From the NCBI GenBank assembly GCA_013821425.1, contig JACDGV010000001.1:341647-405646 (forward strand): DNA of 64,000 nucleotides. The letters are read 5' to 3'. Shown here in pieces: positions 57,432-64,000 of this stretch. Origin of the DNA: Nitrosospira sp. (lineage in GTDB: Bacteria > Pseudomonadota > Gammaproteobacteria > Burkholderiales > Nitrosomonadaceae). The first letter of the stretch is position 1. Each line of letters starts with the position of its first letter. The notes under the pieces are model-generated. The model did not search any database, was not told the DNA's origin, and saw only the letters and a list, made by a program, of their open reading frames with translations. The position numbers and the translations under genes were made by a program.

Positions 57432-57854
57432 CTAGGGCGCTCCAAGTTTATGATGCCGGATCTCGTATCCGCGATCCTGATAAAAGCGGTAACGTTTACG
57501 TGCTGCCCGCGTATCTTCCGGGGTGGTTCCGGTGATTTCGATCAGGCGCCGGAAACGGCTGAAGAACGTGGGATTGGCAAGGTCCAGGTTCAGCAGCACA
57601 TCGTTGTGCGGAATTTTAATGGCATTATCACCGAGTATAACGGGTGTTACATCTGCGAGTTCATTGCCAGCGCGGCAGTGCGGGATGAAATCTTTCGCGG
57701 AAAAAGTCCACAGTAGCTTATCCATCTGCTCGATCGCTGCCGGATCGGATGTATAGACCATTACCTTGAGCCCATTCCGGACTGCCTTGGCGACGAGCCG
57801 GCAGGCAGTATTCAGCTTGTCGCCGCTGCCCGAATAAAAGTCGATTTCAGTCAC
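57432..57854 (-). CDS. holC: DNA polymerase III chi subunit
   Basis: A 140-residue chi subunit of the DNA polymerase III clamp loader, which contacts single-strand-binding protein at the replication fork. The start MTEIDFYSG and the segments LLWTFSAKDFIPHC and VLLNLDLANPTFFSRF are characteristic. The C-terminus has a slightly longer basic tail. It starts seven bases after the pepA stop, so both are on one transcript. Confidence 0.93.
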   Translation of the reverse strand: MTEIDFYSGSGDKLNTACRLVAKAVRNGLKVMVYTSDPAAIEQMDKLLWTFSAKDFIPHCRAGNELADVTPVILGDNAIKIPHNDVLLNLDLANPTFFSRFRRLIEITGTTPEDTRAARKRYRFYQDRGYEIRHHKLGAP

Positions 57855-57860
57855 ATTGGA

Positions 57861-59372
57861 TCATGTCAGAGGCTTGTTTTTCATTGTCCGCCCGATAAGA
57901 AACTGCGTTAGCAGCGGTACGGGCCGGCCTGTACCGCCTTTTTCCTTGCCGGATTTCCACGCGGTTCCTGCTATGTCCAGGTGAGCCCATCGATACTTTT
58001 TGGTAAAACGTGAGAGGAAGCAGGCGGCGGTGATGGTTCCGGCAGCGCGGCCGCCGATGTTGGCCATATCGGCAAAATTGCTTTTCAGCTGTTCCTGGTA
58101 TTCATCCCACAATGGCAAACGCCAGGCGGGATCTGCCGATTGCTCGGCGGCATGGAGCAATTCTTCAGCCAGTTCATCTTCGTTGCTGAGCAGGCCCGAC
58201 GCGATATGGCCGAGCGCAATGACGCACGCGCCGGTAAGGGTGGCGATATCGATTACTGTCTCCGGTTCATAGCGCTCGGCATAAGTCAACGCGTCACAAA
58301 GAATCAGCCGTCCTTCCGCATCGGTATTGAGAACCTCAATGGTTTGCCCAGACATGCTGGTGATCACGTCGCCGGGTTTTGTGGCATTGCCACCCGGCAT
58401 ATTTTCTGTAGTGGGAATGATGCCGACCACGTTGACAGGAAGCGCCATTTTTGCGATTGCGGTAAGGGTGCCAAGCACGCTGGCCGCGCCGCACATATCG
58501 TACTTCATTTCATCCATATCGGCGGCGGGCTTCAGGGAAATACCGCCGGTGTCAAAAGTGATGCCCTTGCCCACCAGCACAACGGGCTTTTCCTTCTTCG
58601 TTCGCCCCCAGTATTCCAGGACGATCAGCTTCGCGGGCTGACTGCTGCCGCGCGCAACGGCGAGCAGCGCACCCATGCCTAGCTTTTCCATTTCCTTCTG
58701 TTCCAGGACAATCGCCTTGAGATTGTAAATCCTGGCAATCTCCGTAGCCTGCTGCGCCAGATAGGTTGGGGTGCAGATATTAGGTGCAAGGTTACCCAGA
58801 TCTTTAGCCAGGTTCATGCCCTCGGCAATGCCAAGCCCTTGTTGCAGGGCTTCCTCGCTAGCGGCGAGTTCTGCGCGGCGGGTATCGACGGTGCCCAGAA
58901 TGACCTTGCGCAGACGGGGCTGGTCTCTCTCCACTTTGCTTTTGAGGCGATCGAAGCGGTAGATGCTTTCCATCGCTACGATAGTAATTTGTGCAACTTT
59001 CCAAGCGGTGTCCCGGTTTTTTACCGGCACTTCTGTAAGAAACAGCATCGCGTCTCCGGCGCCGGTTTCATGCAGCGTCTTGAAAGTGGCGCGTACCGCG
59101 TCACGGTATCCCTTGTCAGCCAGTTCTCTTTCCTTGCCAAGACCCACGAGTAGTATTCGCTCGCATAGGGTATCAGGGACCTTATGCAGCATCAGTGCGG
59201 AGCCCGCCTTGCCCTCCATGTCGCCGCTGCGTAAAATCGCGGTGAGGTATCCGCCCGCAACCTTGTCCAACGCTTCCGCAGCCGCGGTCAACTTGCGCGG
59301 TTCGAAGACCCCCACGACCACGCAGCCACTGCGTTGCTTCGCCGGGTCCACATTTTTTATGCTAAATTTCAC
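57861..59372 (-). CDS. pepA: Leucyl (cytosol) aminopeptidase
   Basis: A 503-residue M17 aminopeptidase with two metal ions; homologues also act in Xer recombination. The metal/catalytic motif is [16 protein letters not shown], and the second is [14 protein letters not shown]. The best start is GTG 59372, with GGAGG five bases upstream; it gives [13 protein letters not shown], matching the E. coli N-terminus. The ATG at 59384 is inside that ribosome site. It is upstream of holC on the same strand and divergent from the alkyltransferase gene. Confidence 0.95.
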   Translation of the reverse strand: MKFSIKNVDPAKQRSGCVVVGVFEPRKLTAAAEALDKVAGGYLTAILRSGDMEGKAGSALMLHKVPDTLCERILLVGLGKERELADKGYRDAVRATFKTLHETGAGDAMLFLTEVPVKNRDTAWKVAQITIVAMESIYRFDRLKSKVERDQPRLRKVILGTVDTRRAELAASEEALQQGLGIAEGMNLAKDLGNLAPNICTPTYLAQQATEIARIYNLKAIVLEQKEMEKLGMGALLAVARGSSQPAKLIVLEYWGRTKKEKPVVLVGKGITFDTGGISLKPAADMDEMKYDMCGAASVLGTLTAIAKMALPVNVVGIIPTTENMPGGNATKPGDVITSMSGQTIEVLNTDAEGRLILCDALTYAERYEPETVIDIATLTGACVIALGHIASGLLSNEDELAEELLHAAEQSADPAWRLPLWDEYQEQLKSNFADMANIGGRAAGTITAACFLSRFTKKYRWAHLDIAGTAWKSGKEKGGTGRPVPLLTQFLIGRTMKNKPLT

Positions 59373-59585
59373 CGCTTCCTCCATGTTCAGGATCTTGCCA
59401 ACAAGTTACCCGGGCCGGATAATGACCGATTATCGCCGGACTATTCGCCTAAAGTCAAAGCGGACGAAAAACCCGTGTGCGACGTCCGTAAATCAATGCA
59501 ATACACGCTGTCCGGCGAGAATACGCCGGAGTGCCGATTAAATCTTGTGGAATGCCGTCATGATCAAACCGAAGGCTGTCCGAAA

Positions 59586-60062
59586 GTGAAAGCCGCAGAT
59601 GACTACCAGGCGAAACTCGCGACACCGTTTGCCGTTCTCGGCCTTCGCATTGAGGAAGACTGGTTGACCCATATCGAGTATCTGCCACTCGATACCCCGC
59701 CGCTGACTCCGCAAACACCCCTTGCCGAGGAGGTTTGCAACCAATTGCAGGCGTATCTGGCCGATCCGGGCTTTGTGTTCGATTTGTCGTTGCACATTGC
59801 CGGCACTGTTCATCAACGCCGCGTGTGGGATGCCATTCAGGGGATTCAGAGCGGCAAGACCCGCAGTTATGCCGACATTGCCGTAGAATTGCATTCCGCT
59901 CCGCGCGCAGTGGGACAGGCTTGCGGTGCCAATCGGCTACCGATAGTCATTCCCTGTCATCGAGTCATCGCCAAAAACGGCGGGTTGGGCGGGTTTATGA
60001 GTGCAAGTGACGGAGTCCCGCTAACCGTCAAGCGATGGCTGCTGCGGCATGAGCGAGTCTGA
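59586..60062 (+). CDS. ogt: Methylated-DNA-protein-cysteine methyltransferase
   Basis: A suicide repair protein that moves the alkyl group from O6-alkylguanine to its own cysteine. The active site PIVIPCHRVIAKNGG and the helix-turn-helix part RVWDAIQGIQSGKTRSYADIA are complete. The start is uncertain. GTG 59586 (MKAADDYQAKL) gives 158 residues, the usual size. ATG 59496 would add 30 residues, and the frame is open to 59334 inside divergent pepA. The end overlaps xerD by 14 bases. The paralogue (ogt, adaB or mgt) cannot be fixed. Confidence 0.87.
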   Translation: MKAADDYQAKLATPFAVLGLRIEEDWLTHIEYLPLDTPPLTPQTPLAEEVCNQLQAYLADPGFVFDLSLHIAGTVHQRRVWDAIQGIQSGKTRSYADIAVELHSAPRAVGQACGANRLPIVIPCHRVIAKNGGLGGFMSASDGVPLTVKRWLLRHERV

Positions 60063-60960
60063 GCTTAACTCGGGCCTGCTGGATGAGTTCTCGGACGCAC
60101 TATGGCTCGAAGATGGCTTGTCCCGCAATACCCTTGAAAGTTACCGCGGTGATCTGCAGCAATTCGGCGAGTGGCTCGCCAGGCAAAAGCAGAAGGACAA
60201 CGGTTTTATAGCCGCTACCCATGCTGATCTGCTCGCATTTCTTGCCTACAGGTTTTCTGCCAGGGTCAAGGCCAGCACCACCAGGCGCGAGCTTTCGAGT
60301 TTGAAGCGGTTCTACCAGTTTCTGTTACGCCAGGGGAAAATCCGGATCGATCCGAGCCTCAACATCGATGCACCGAAACTTCCCCGCCGTCTGCCCGCAA
60401 GCTTGACCGAAGCGGATGTGGAAGCGCTACTTGGCTCGCCCGATGTAGGAGTTCCGTTGGGGTTGCGTGATCGCACCATGCTTGAAGTCCTTTATGCCAG
60501 CGGCCTTCGGGTGTCGGAGCTGGTCGGTCTGGAAAGCAGTCACATCAGTCTGAGCATGGGCATCATCCGGGTGATGGGCAAGGGTGGAAAAGAGCGCCTG
60601 ACGCCCTTGGGTGAGGAGGCGCTGGAGTGGGTATCCCGTTACAACAAGGAATCTCGATCCGGGCTATTGGGAGAGAAGTTGAGCAATGCGTTGTTCCTTA
60701 CTTCCCGTGGCTCGGCCATGACACGGCAGGCGTTCTGGTATCTGATCAAACGTTACGCACGCAAGGCTGGCATAATCACGCCGTTGTCGCCGCATACATT
60801 GCGCCACGCTTTCGCGACACACCTCCTCAACCACGGCGCCGATCTCCGTGTTGTGCAACTGCTTCTGGGACATGCCGATATTTCCACCACGCAAATTTAC
60901 ACTCACGTGGCGCGGGAGCGGCTGAAAAGCATCCATGCCATGCATCATCCGCGAGGATGA
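60049..60960 (+). CDS. xerD: Site-specific tyrosine recombinase XerD
   Basis: A 303-residue tyrosine recombinase that with XerC resolves chromosome dimers at dif. The N-terminal SAM-like core-binding domain starts LLDEFSDALWLEDGLSRNT. The catalytic residues are Arg in ASGLRVSELVG, Lys in MGKGGKERLTPLG, His and Arg in SPHTLRHAFATHLL, His in LLGHADISTTQIYTHV and the nucleophile Tyr in the same segment. Length and motifs fit housekeeping XerD, so it is not evidence of a mobile element. No dif site is seen. Confidence 0.93.
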   Translation: MSESELNSGLLDEFSDALWLEDGLSRNTLESYRGDLQQFGEWLARQKQKDNGFIAATHADLLAFLAYRFSARVKASTTRRELSSLKRFYQFLLRQGKIRIDPSLNIDAPKLPRRLPASLTEADVEALLGSPDVGVPLGLRDRTMLEVLYASGLRVSELVGLESSHISLSMGIIRVMGKGGKERLTPLGEEALEWVSRYNKESRSGLLGEKLSNALFLTSRGSAMTRQAFWYLIKRYARKAGIITPLSPHTLRHAFATHLLNHGADLRVVQLLLGHADISTTQIYTHVARERLKSIHAMHHPRG

Positions 60961-61063
60961 GAGATGCCGGCTAACCCTGTGGATGAGCAGAGCTGCACAA
61001 TGCGCCCGGACCCCATGCATTGCAGCTGCCTCGGGAGATCGTAACCGGCTGATTTTGTAAAGG

Positions 61064-61091
61064 TTGTATCTTTTACTTCATCTGGTATAGT
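61064..61091 (+). promoter_or_regulatory. Sigma-70-type promoter of the OmpA-like gene
   Basis: TTGTAT (61064-61069) and TATAGT (61086-61091) are separated by 16 bases and lie 67 bases before the start of the OmpA-like gene. Both hexamers are near consensus and the spacing is acceptable. Confidence 0.55.
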
Positions 61092-61157
61092 TACAGCATC
61101 AATCGTGAAATGTAACTGCCGCAGCAGAAAAAAAGAAATTTTCGCGGACGAGAGATC

Positions 61158-61813
61158 ATGCGCATTCAATTTTCGGTCATCCCGGTTGTGGTTGTTTTTT
61201 CCCTTGCTGGTTGTGCCGGTATGACCGAAACACGGAGAGCCACAGCCATAGGCGCGGGAGTGGGCGCAAGTACGGGCGCATTGATTGGCGCCGTGGCAGG
61301 TAGAGGAACAGGTGCAGCTATCGGGGCAGCGGCGGGGGCCGGTGTGGGTGCTATTGCCGGGAATGTGTGGTCCAGAAGAATGGAAGAGCAAAAGAGGGAG
61401 ATGGAACAGGCCACCTCGGGAACCGGGGTAGGGGTGGCTCGGACGGCGGATAACCGTCTGAAACTGGAGATCCCCAGCGATATCTCGTTTGACACCGGTC
61501 GCGCTGAGATCAAACCTGATTTCAGGCCGGTGCTGGATAGTTTTGCGACAAGCGTGATCAGTAATCCCGGTACTCAGGTGACAATAGTCGGTCATACTGA
61601 CAGTTCAGGTAGCGATGCGGTTAACAATCCATTGTCTTTCAATCGTGCGGCAAGCGCCCGTGACTATCTGGTAAGCCGCGGTGTTTCCCAGAATCGCACG
61701 TTATCGACGGCCGTGGCTCACGCGAGCCGCTTGTCGCCAACGACAGTTTCGAAAATAAGGCGAGAAATCGCCGTGTCGAAATCTTTGTGGCCGAGTTGCA
61801 AGGTGCACAGTAA
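61158..61813 (+). pseudogene. OmpA-family lipoprotein with C-terminal frameshift
   Basis: A peptidoglycan-anchoring outer-membrane lipoprotein. It has a signal peptide and lipobox (VFSLAGC), a glycine-zipper region (residues 30-70, GxxxG repeats) and a C-terminal OmpA domain with TIVGHTDSSGS and LSFNRAASARDYLVSRG. After NRT the frame is wrong: as written it runs to 61850. One base lost near 61700 restores IDGRGSREPLVAND, then NKARNRRVEIFVAEL and a stop at 61811-61813. That tail carries the arginine needed to bind peptidoglycan. Either a recent frameshift or a sequencing error is present. Confidence 0.85.
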
Positions 61814-61898
61814 GGTCAACATGGGCGGACCGCGTCTCGCCATGGAGTGATAAGGGAGGGACTGGCAAGCCGTAGAAAAAACGGCTCCATCTAGGCGT

Positions 61899-62348
61899 TC
61901 ATCTGGGGCTAACGGCATCCCTTACCGGTATGCGCCAGATGAACGCCGCGAGGATGATGCCCAGCACAGCCAGCATGGCCTGATGCCAGCCTGATGGCAT
62001 CATGAGAATCGAACTGCCGAACGATAGCGCGAGCAGCAGATATACCCATCGCTTAACCGGGCGTTGGATGCTGCGGTGTTCGACCCACTCGCGAATAATC
62101 GGACCGGCGATGCGGTTGGCTAGGAGTTTGTCGTGAAAGTGCTTTGAGCTGCGCGCAAAGCATGCGGCGGCCAGCAGCACAAAAGGGGTGGTAGGCAGTA
62201 TCGGCAGCACGGCTCCCGCCACGGCCAATAGCAGGGCGGCGAACCCCAGCGCCAGGTACCCGAACCGGACGATACGTGAATCGTGCAGCCGTATCAGAGG
62301 GACCTGTTGCTGTTCGTCGTGTATCTCTTTATTCACGCGCTGTTGCAT
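61899..62348 (-). CDS. YbaN/DUF454-family membrane protein
   Basis: A 149-residue inner-membrane protein of the DUF454 (YbaN) family, with three to four hydrophobic helices. The family core is the stretch LPILPTTPFVLLAAACFARSS (quoted in part as ILPTTPFVLLAAACF), followed by WVEHRSIQ and a last helix before the IWRIPVRD tail. The function of the family is not known. It is convergent with the OmpA-like gene, with 85 bases between their ends. Confidence 0.88.
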   Translation of the reverse strand: MQQRVNKEIHDEQQQVPLIRLHDSRIVRFGYLALGFAALLLAVAGAVLPILPTTPFVLLAAACFARSSKHFHDKLLANRIAGPIIREWVEHRSIQRPVKRWVYLLLALSFGSSILMMPSGWHQAMLAVLGIILAAFIWRIPVRDAVSPR

Positions 62349-62715
62349 GGCTGTAAGTCTCGTAAATTAAGAATCATAATTTGCGTAACAGTTTGCGAAG
62401 TAGCAGTTTTTAATGCGGTGCGCGCAGCCTCCGAAAGCTGGAGCAAGTTTCTGGGCTGGGCAGCGGGTTGAGCCACCCGCATCTGCCGGGAAAAGTTTTT
62501 GCATGTAACGAATTTGCGGCGCAAAAAGTTCTGGTTTAAGAAATTCCAGTTAAAGATAATGGTTTTGTTGAAAACGCTCGGTAAAGGAGTTCCATCCGGA
62601 GCGCGATCACATTCCCGTTGCCGGTCTTGGCGATTAACGTTAGCGGTCCAGTCCAGGTTCCGTTAGCGGAAAGGGCTATATGTCCATGGTGATTTAATTT
62701 ATTTTTGAGGTAATT
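62349..62715. other. Intergenic region upstream of the FKBP gene
   Basis: A 367-base gap between divergent genes with no supported frame. CGTTAGCGG occurs twice, at 62638-62646 and 62661-62669, 23 bases apart, within 80 bases of the FKBP start; it could be an operator. GAGGTAATT just before 62716 is the ribosome site of the FKBP gene. Confidence 0.45.
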
Positions 62716-63174
62716 ATGTCTCGATTAAACATGCTGATCAGCGCATTTGTAGTGGGCGTGATTCTGCTACCCCAAGTTGCATTTTCCCAAACCAGACAAG
62801 GACAATCCGGCGTGAACGAACTCATAAAAAAAGATATCAAAGTAGGAACCGGTGAGGAGGCGGCCATAGGCAAGGCGGTAGAAGTACATTATACCGGCTG
62901 GCTTTACGACGCGAGTGCTCCAGATAAGAAAGGGGCAAAATTCGATAGTTCGCGCGATCGTGGTGCCCCATTCTCGTTCCTACTCGGCGCGGGGCGTGTC
63001 ATTAAAGGCTGGGACCGCGGCGTTGCCGGCATGAAGGTGGGTGGGCAGCGCACTTTGATCATCCCTCCCGAGATGGCCTACGGCGCGCACGGTGCAGGTA
63101 ACGTAATTCCGCCAAACGCAGTATTGATTTTTGATGTTGAGCTATTAGGTTTGCGTCAGGGCTCTACACATTGA
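62716..63174 (+). CDS. FKBP-type peptidyl-prolyl isomerase, exported
   Basis: A 152-residue FK506-binding-protein isomerase that speeds proline cis-trans changes during folding. An N-terminal signal peptide (MSRLNMLISAFVVGVILLP) with likely cleavage after AFSQ or VAFS sends it to the periplasm. The FKBP domain has VEVHYTGWLYD, FDSSRDRGAPFSFLLG, VIKGWDRGVAGMKVGG and the conserved YGAHGAGNVIPPNAVLIFDVEL (quoted in part). Single-domain, without the SlyD metal tail or the FklB/FkpA dimer domain. It lies just upstream of the tRNA-tuf block but has its own ribosome site. Confidence 0.94.
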   Translation: MSRLNMLISAFVVGVILLPQVAFSQTRQGQSGVNELIKKDIKVGTGEEAAIGKAVEVHYTGWLYDASAPDKKGAKFDSSRDRGAPFSFLLGAGRVIKGWDRGVAGMKVGGQRTLIIPPEMAYGAHGAGNVIPPNAVLIFDVELLGLRQGSTH

Positions 63175-63284
63175 CGATTCCTACACCTTGACAACTCAAA
63201 AGGGAGTGACATTTCCCCGTGGCGGCAATATTGGTTAACCCTGCAAGCTTCCGGCGCTTCTGGTCGAAAACCCCCAAATGCACG

Positions 63285-63313
63285 TTGACTTATCAGCCTG
63301 AACCGATCACAAT
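63285..63313 (+). promoter_or_regulatory. Probable promoter of the tRNA-tuf operon
   Basis: TTGACT (63285-63290), a 17-base spacer and CACAAT (63308-63313) stand 15 bases before the tRNA-Tyr gene. Position and -35 quality fit a strong stable-RNA promoter; the -10 is only moderate. A TTGACA at about 63187 has no good -10 partner. Confidence 0.5.
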
Positions 63314-63327
63314 TAGCGGTTTCGTTT

Positions 63328-63413
<86 letters not shown>

Positions 63414-63575
63414 TCAACCGGTTGTATGGATGCGGTGATGCAGGCTTGGGTACATCCTTGGCAGCCTGCGTCGTGATCCTGGTTTTTGAAGAGATTGCGG
63501 CGATAGGCGGTGTGGAAGCGGTGGCTGCTTCTGTATGAGTGGATGAGTTGTTTCAATCCAAATCGAGCGCTAGAT

Positions 63576-63649
63576 GCGGGTGTAGCTCAATGGCAGAGCA
63601 GAAGCCTTCCAAGCTTACGACGAGGGTTCGATTCCCTTCACCCGCTCCA
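63576..63649 (+). tRNA. tRNA-Gly (TCC)
   Basis: A 74-nucleotide tRNA with acceptor GCGGGTG pairing with CACCCGC, then TCCA; CCA is encoded. The anticodon TCC is at 63608-63610, and GGTTCGATTCC is the T arm. It reads GGA and GGG codons and is second in the tRNA-tuf array. Confidence 0.96.
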
Positions 63650-63762
63650 GATTCCAAGCTGGACAAAGGTTACAAGCTTGAAGTTGAAGTATGGGGTGCC
63701 AGCAAAATTCAAAGGGTGAATTCAAAGTTGTTGCAAAGCGTTGTTTAGGCAGAACGGTGCTT

Positions 63763-63837
63763 GCCCATGTAGCTCAGTGGCAGAGCACTCCCTTGGTAAG
63801 GGAGAGGTCGCCAGTTCAATCCTGGCCATGGGCTCCA
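63763..63837 (+). tRNA. tRNA-Thr (GGT)
   Basis: A 75-nucleotide tRNA with acceptor GCCCATG pairing with CATGGGC, then TCCA. The anticodon GGT is at 63795-63797, flanked by the CTCCC/GGGAG stem. It reads ACC and ACT codons and lies 52 bases before tuf. Confidence 0.96.
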
Positions 63838-63889
63838 TATGCGCCGGCTGAAAACCTGGGTAGAAAAAGTGCTTTAAAAAGGGACCATC

Positions 63890-64000
63890 ATGGCAAAGAG
63901 TAAATTTGAGCGGACGAAGCCGCACGTGAACGTTGGCACGATAGGGCATGTGGATCATGGCAAGACCACGTTGACGGCGGCGATCACGATGGTATTGTCG
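63890..64000 (+). CDS. tuf: Elongation factor Tu, 3'-truncated by window edge
   Basis: The first 37 codons of elongation factor Tu, the GTPase that brings aminoacyl-tRNA to the ribosome. The N-terminus [16 protein letters not shown] and the P-loop [11 protein letters not shown] are diagnostic. It follows the three tRNA genes, the usual tufB-type context. The rest is outside the window. Confidence 0.97.
   Translation, partial: MAKSKFERTKPHVNVGTIGHVDHGKTTLTAAITMVLS

Noticed and set aside
60049..60960. Tyrosine recombinase as a sign of an integrated element
   Set aside because: It matches housekeeping XerD in length and motifs; there are no direct-repeat att sites, phage genes or base-composition change.

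Overview
This is a 64-kb stretch of chromosome from a chemolithoautotrophic betaproteobacterium, most likely a Nitrosospira-type ammonia oxidiser (Nitrosomonadaceae). The assignment is an inference from gene content: a DabA-type inorganic-carbon pump with NADH-dehydrogenase-like partners, a SulP transporter, a proton-pumping pyrophosphatase beside a probable PPi-linked phosphofructokinase, a complete glycogen cluster, an AvFdI-like 7Fe ferredoxin and the Tyr-Gly-Thr tRNA-tuf block. There is no ribosomal RNA or ammonia-oxidation gene here to settle it. The DNA is densely coding, moderately GC-rich and mostly housekeeping. I see no prophage, insertion sequence or CRISPR array.

Layout. 1-3299: aroB (5' end outside), dgt, a hairpin-bearing spacer and hemE. 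3419-19363: an inorganic-carbon island with an OmpR-type regulator and histidine kinase, three 11-bp-phased CTTCAC repeats, a SulP transporter without STAS domain, a universal stress protein, then a tight operon of NuoM-like subunit, DabA, NuoL-like subunit and two more NuoM-like subunits. A beta-carbonic-anhydrase-like protein, a second universal stress protein and a small exported protein follow. 19527-22706: rsgA, pterin dehydratase, an M48 protease and, divergently, orn. 22795-33049: glycogen metabolism (glgP, glgA, glgB, glgC, an intact GH57 enzyme and a decayed GH57 fragment). 33120-40868: 7Fe ferredoxin, AddB/AddA-type helicase-nuclease and mltB. 40884-45350: fbpABC ferric-iron importer behind a Fur-like operator, with a small divergent gene. 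45791-49304: two short-chain dehydrogenases, an AI-2E-family membrane protein and a GlcG/HbpS-like protein. 49430-57341: hppA, phosphofructokinase, adk, valS and a small conserved-position gene. 57432-60960: holC, pepA, an alkyltransferase and xerD. 61158-64000: an OmpA-like lipoprotein gene broken by a frameshift, a YbaN-family membrane protein, a periplasmic FKBP isomerase, tRNA-Tyr, tRNA-Gly, tRNA-Thr and the start of tuf.

How the parts fit. Carbon is probably taken up by the energy-coupled DabA complex and SulP, fixed, and stored as glycogen by glgC/A/B. Glycogen is remobilised by glgP and GH57 and passed through a probable PPi-dependent phosphofructokinase, while HppA turns pyrophosphate into proton-motive force.

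The points most worth checking are the enlarged DabA operon with its regulatory repeats, adk that lacks any ATG/GTG/TTG start ahead of its P-loop, the single-base frameshift in the OmpA-like gene, and the GH57 pseudogene.
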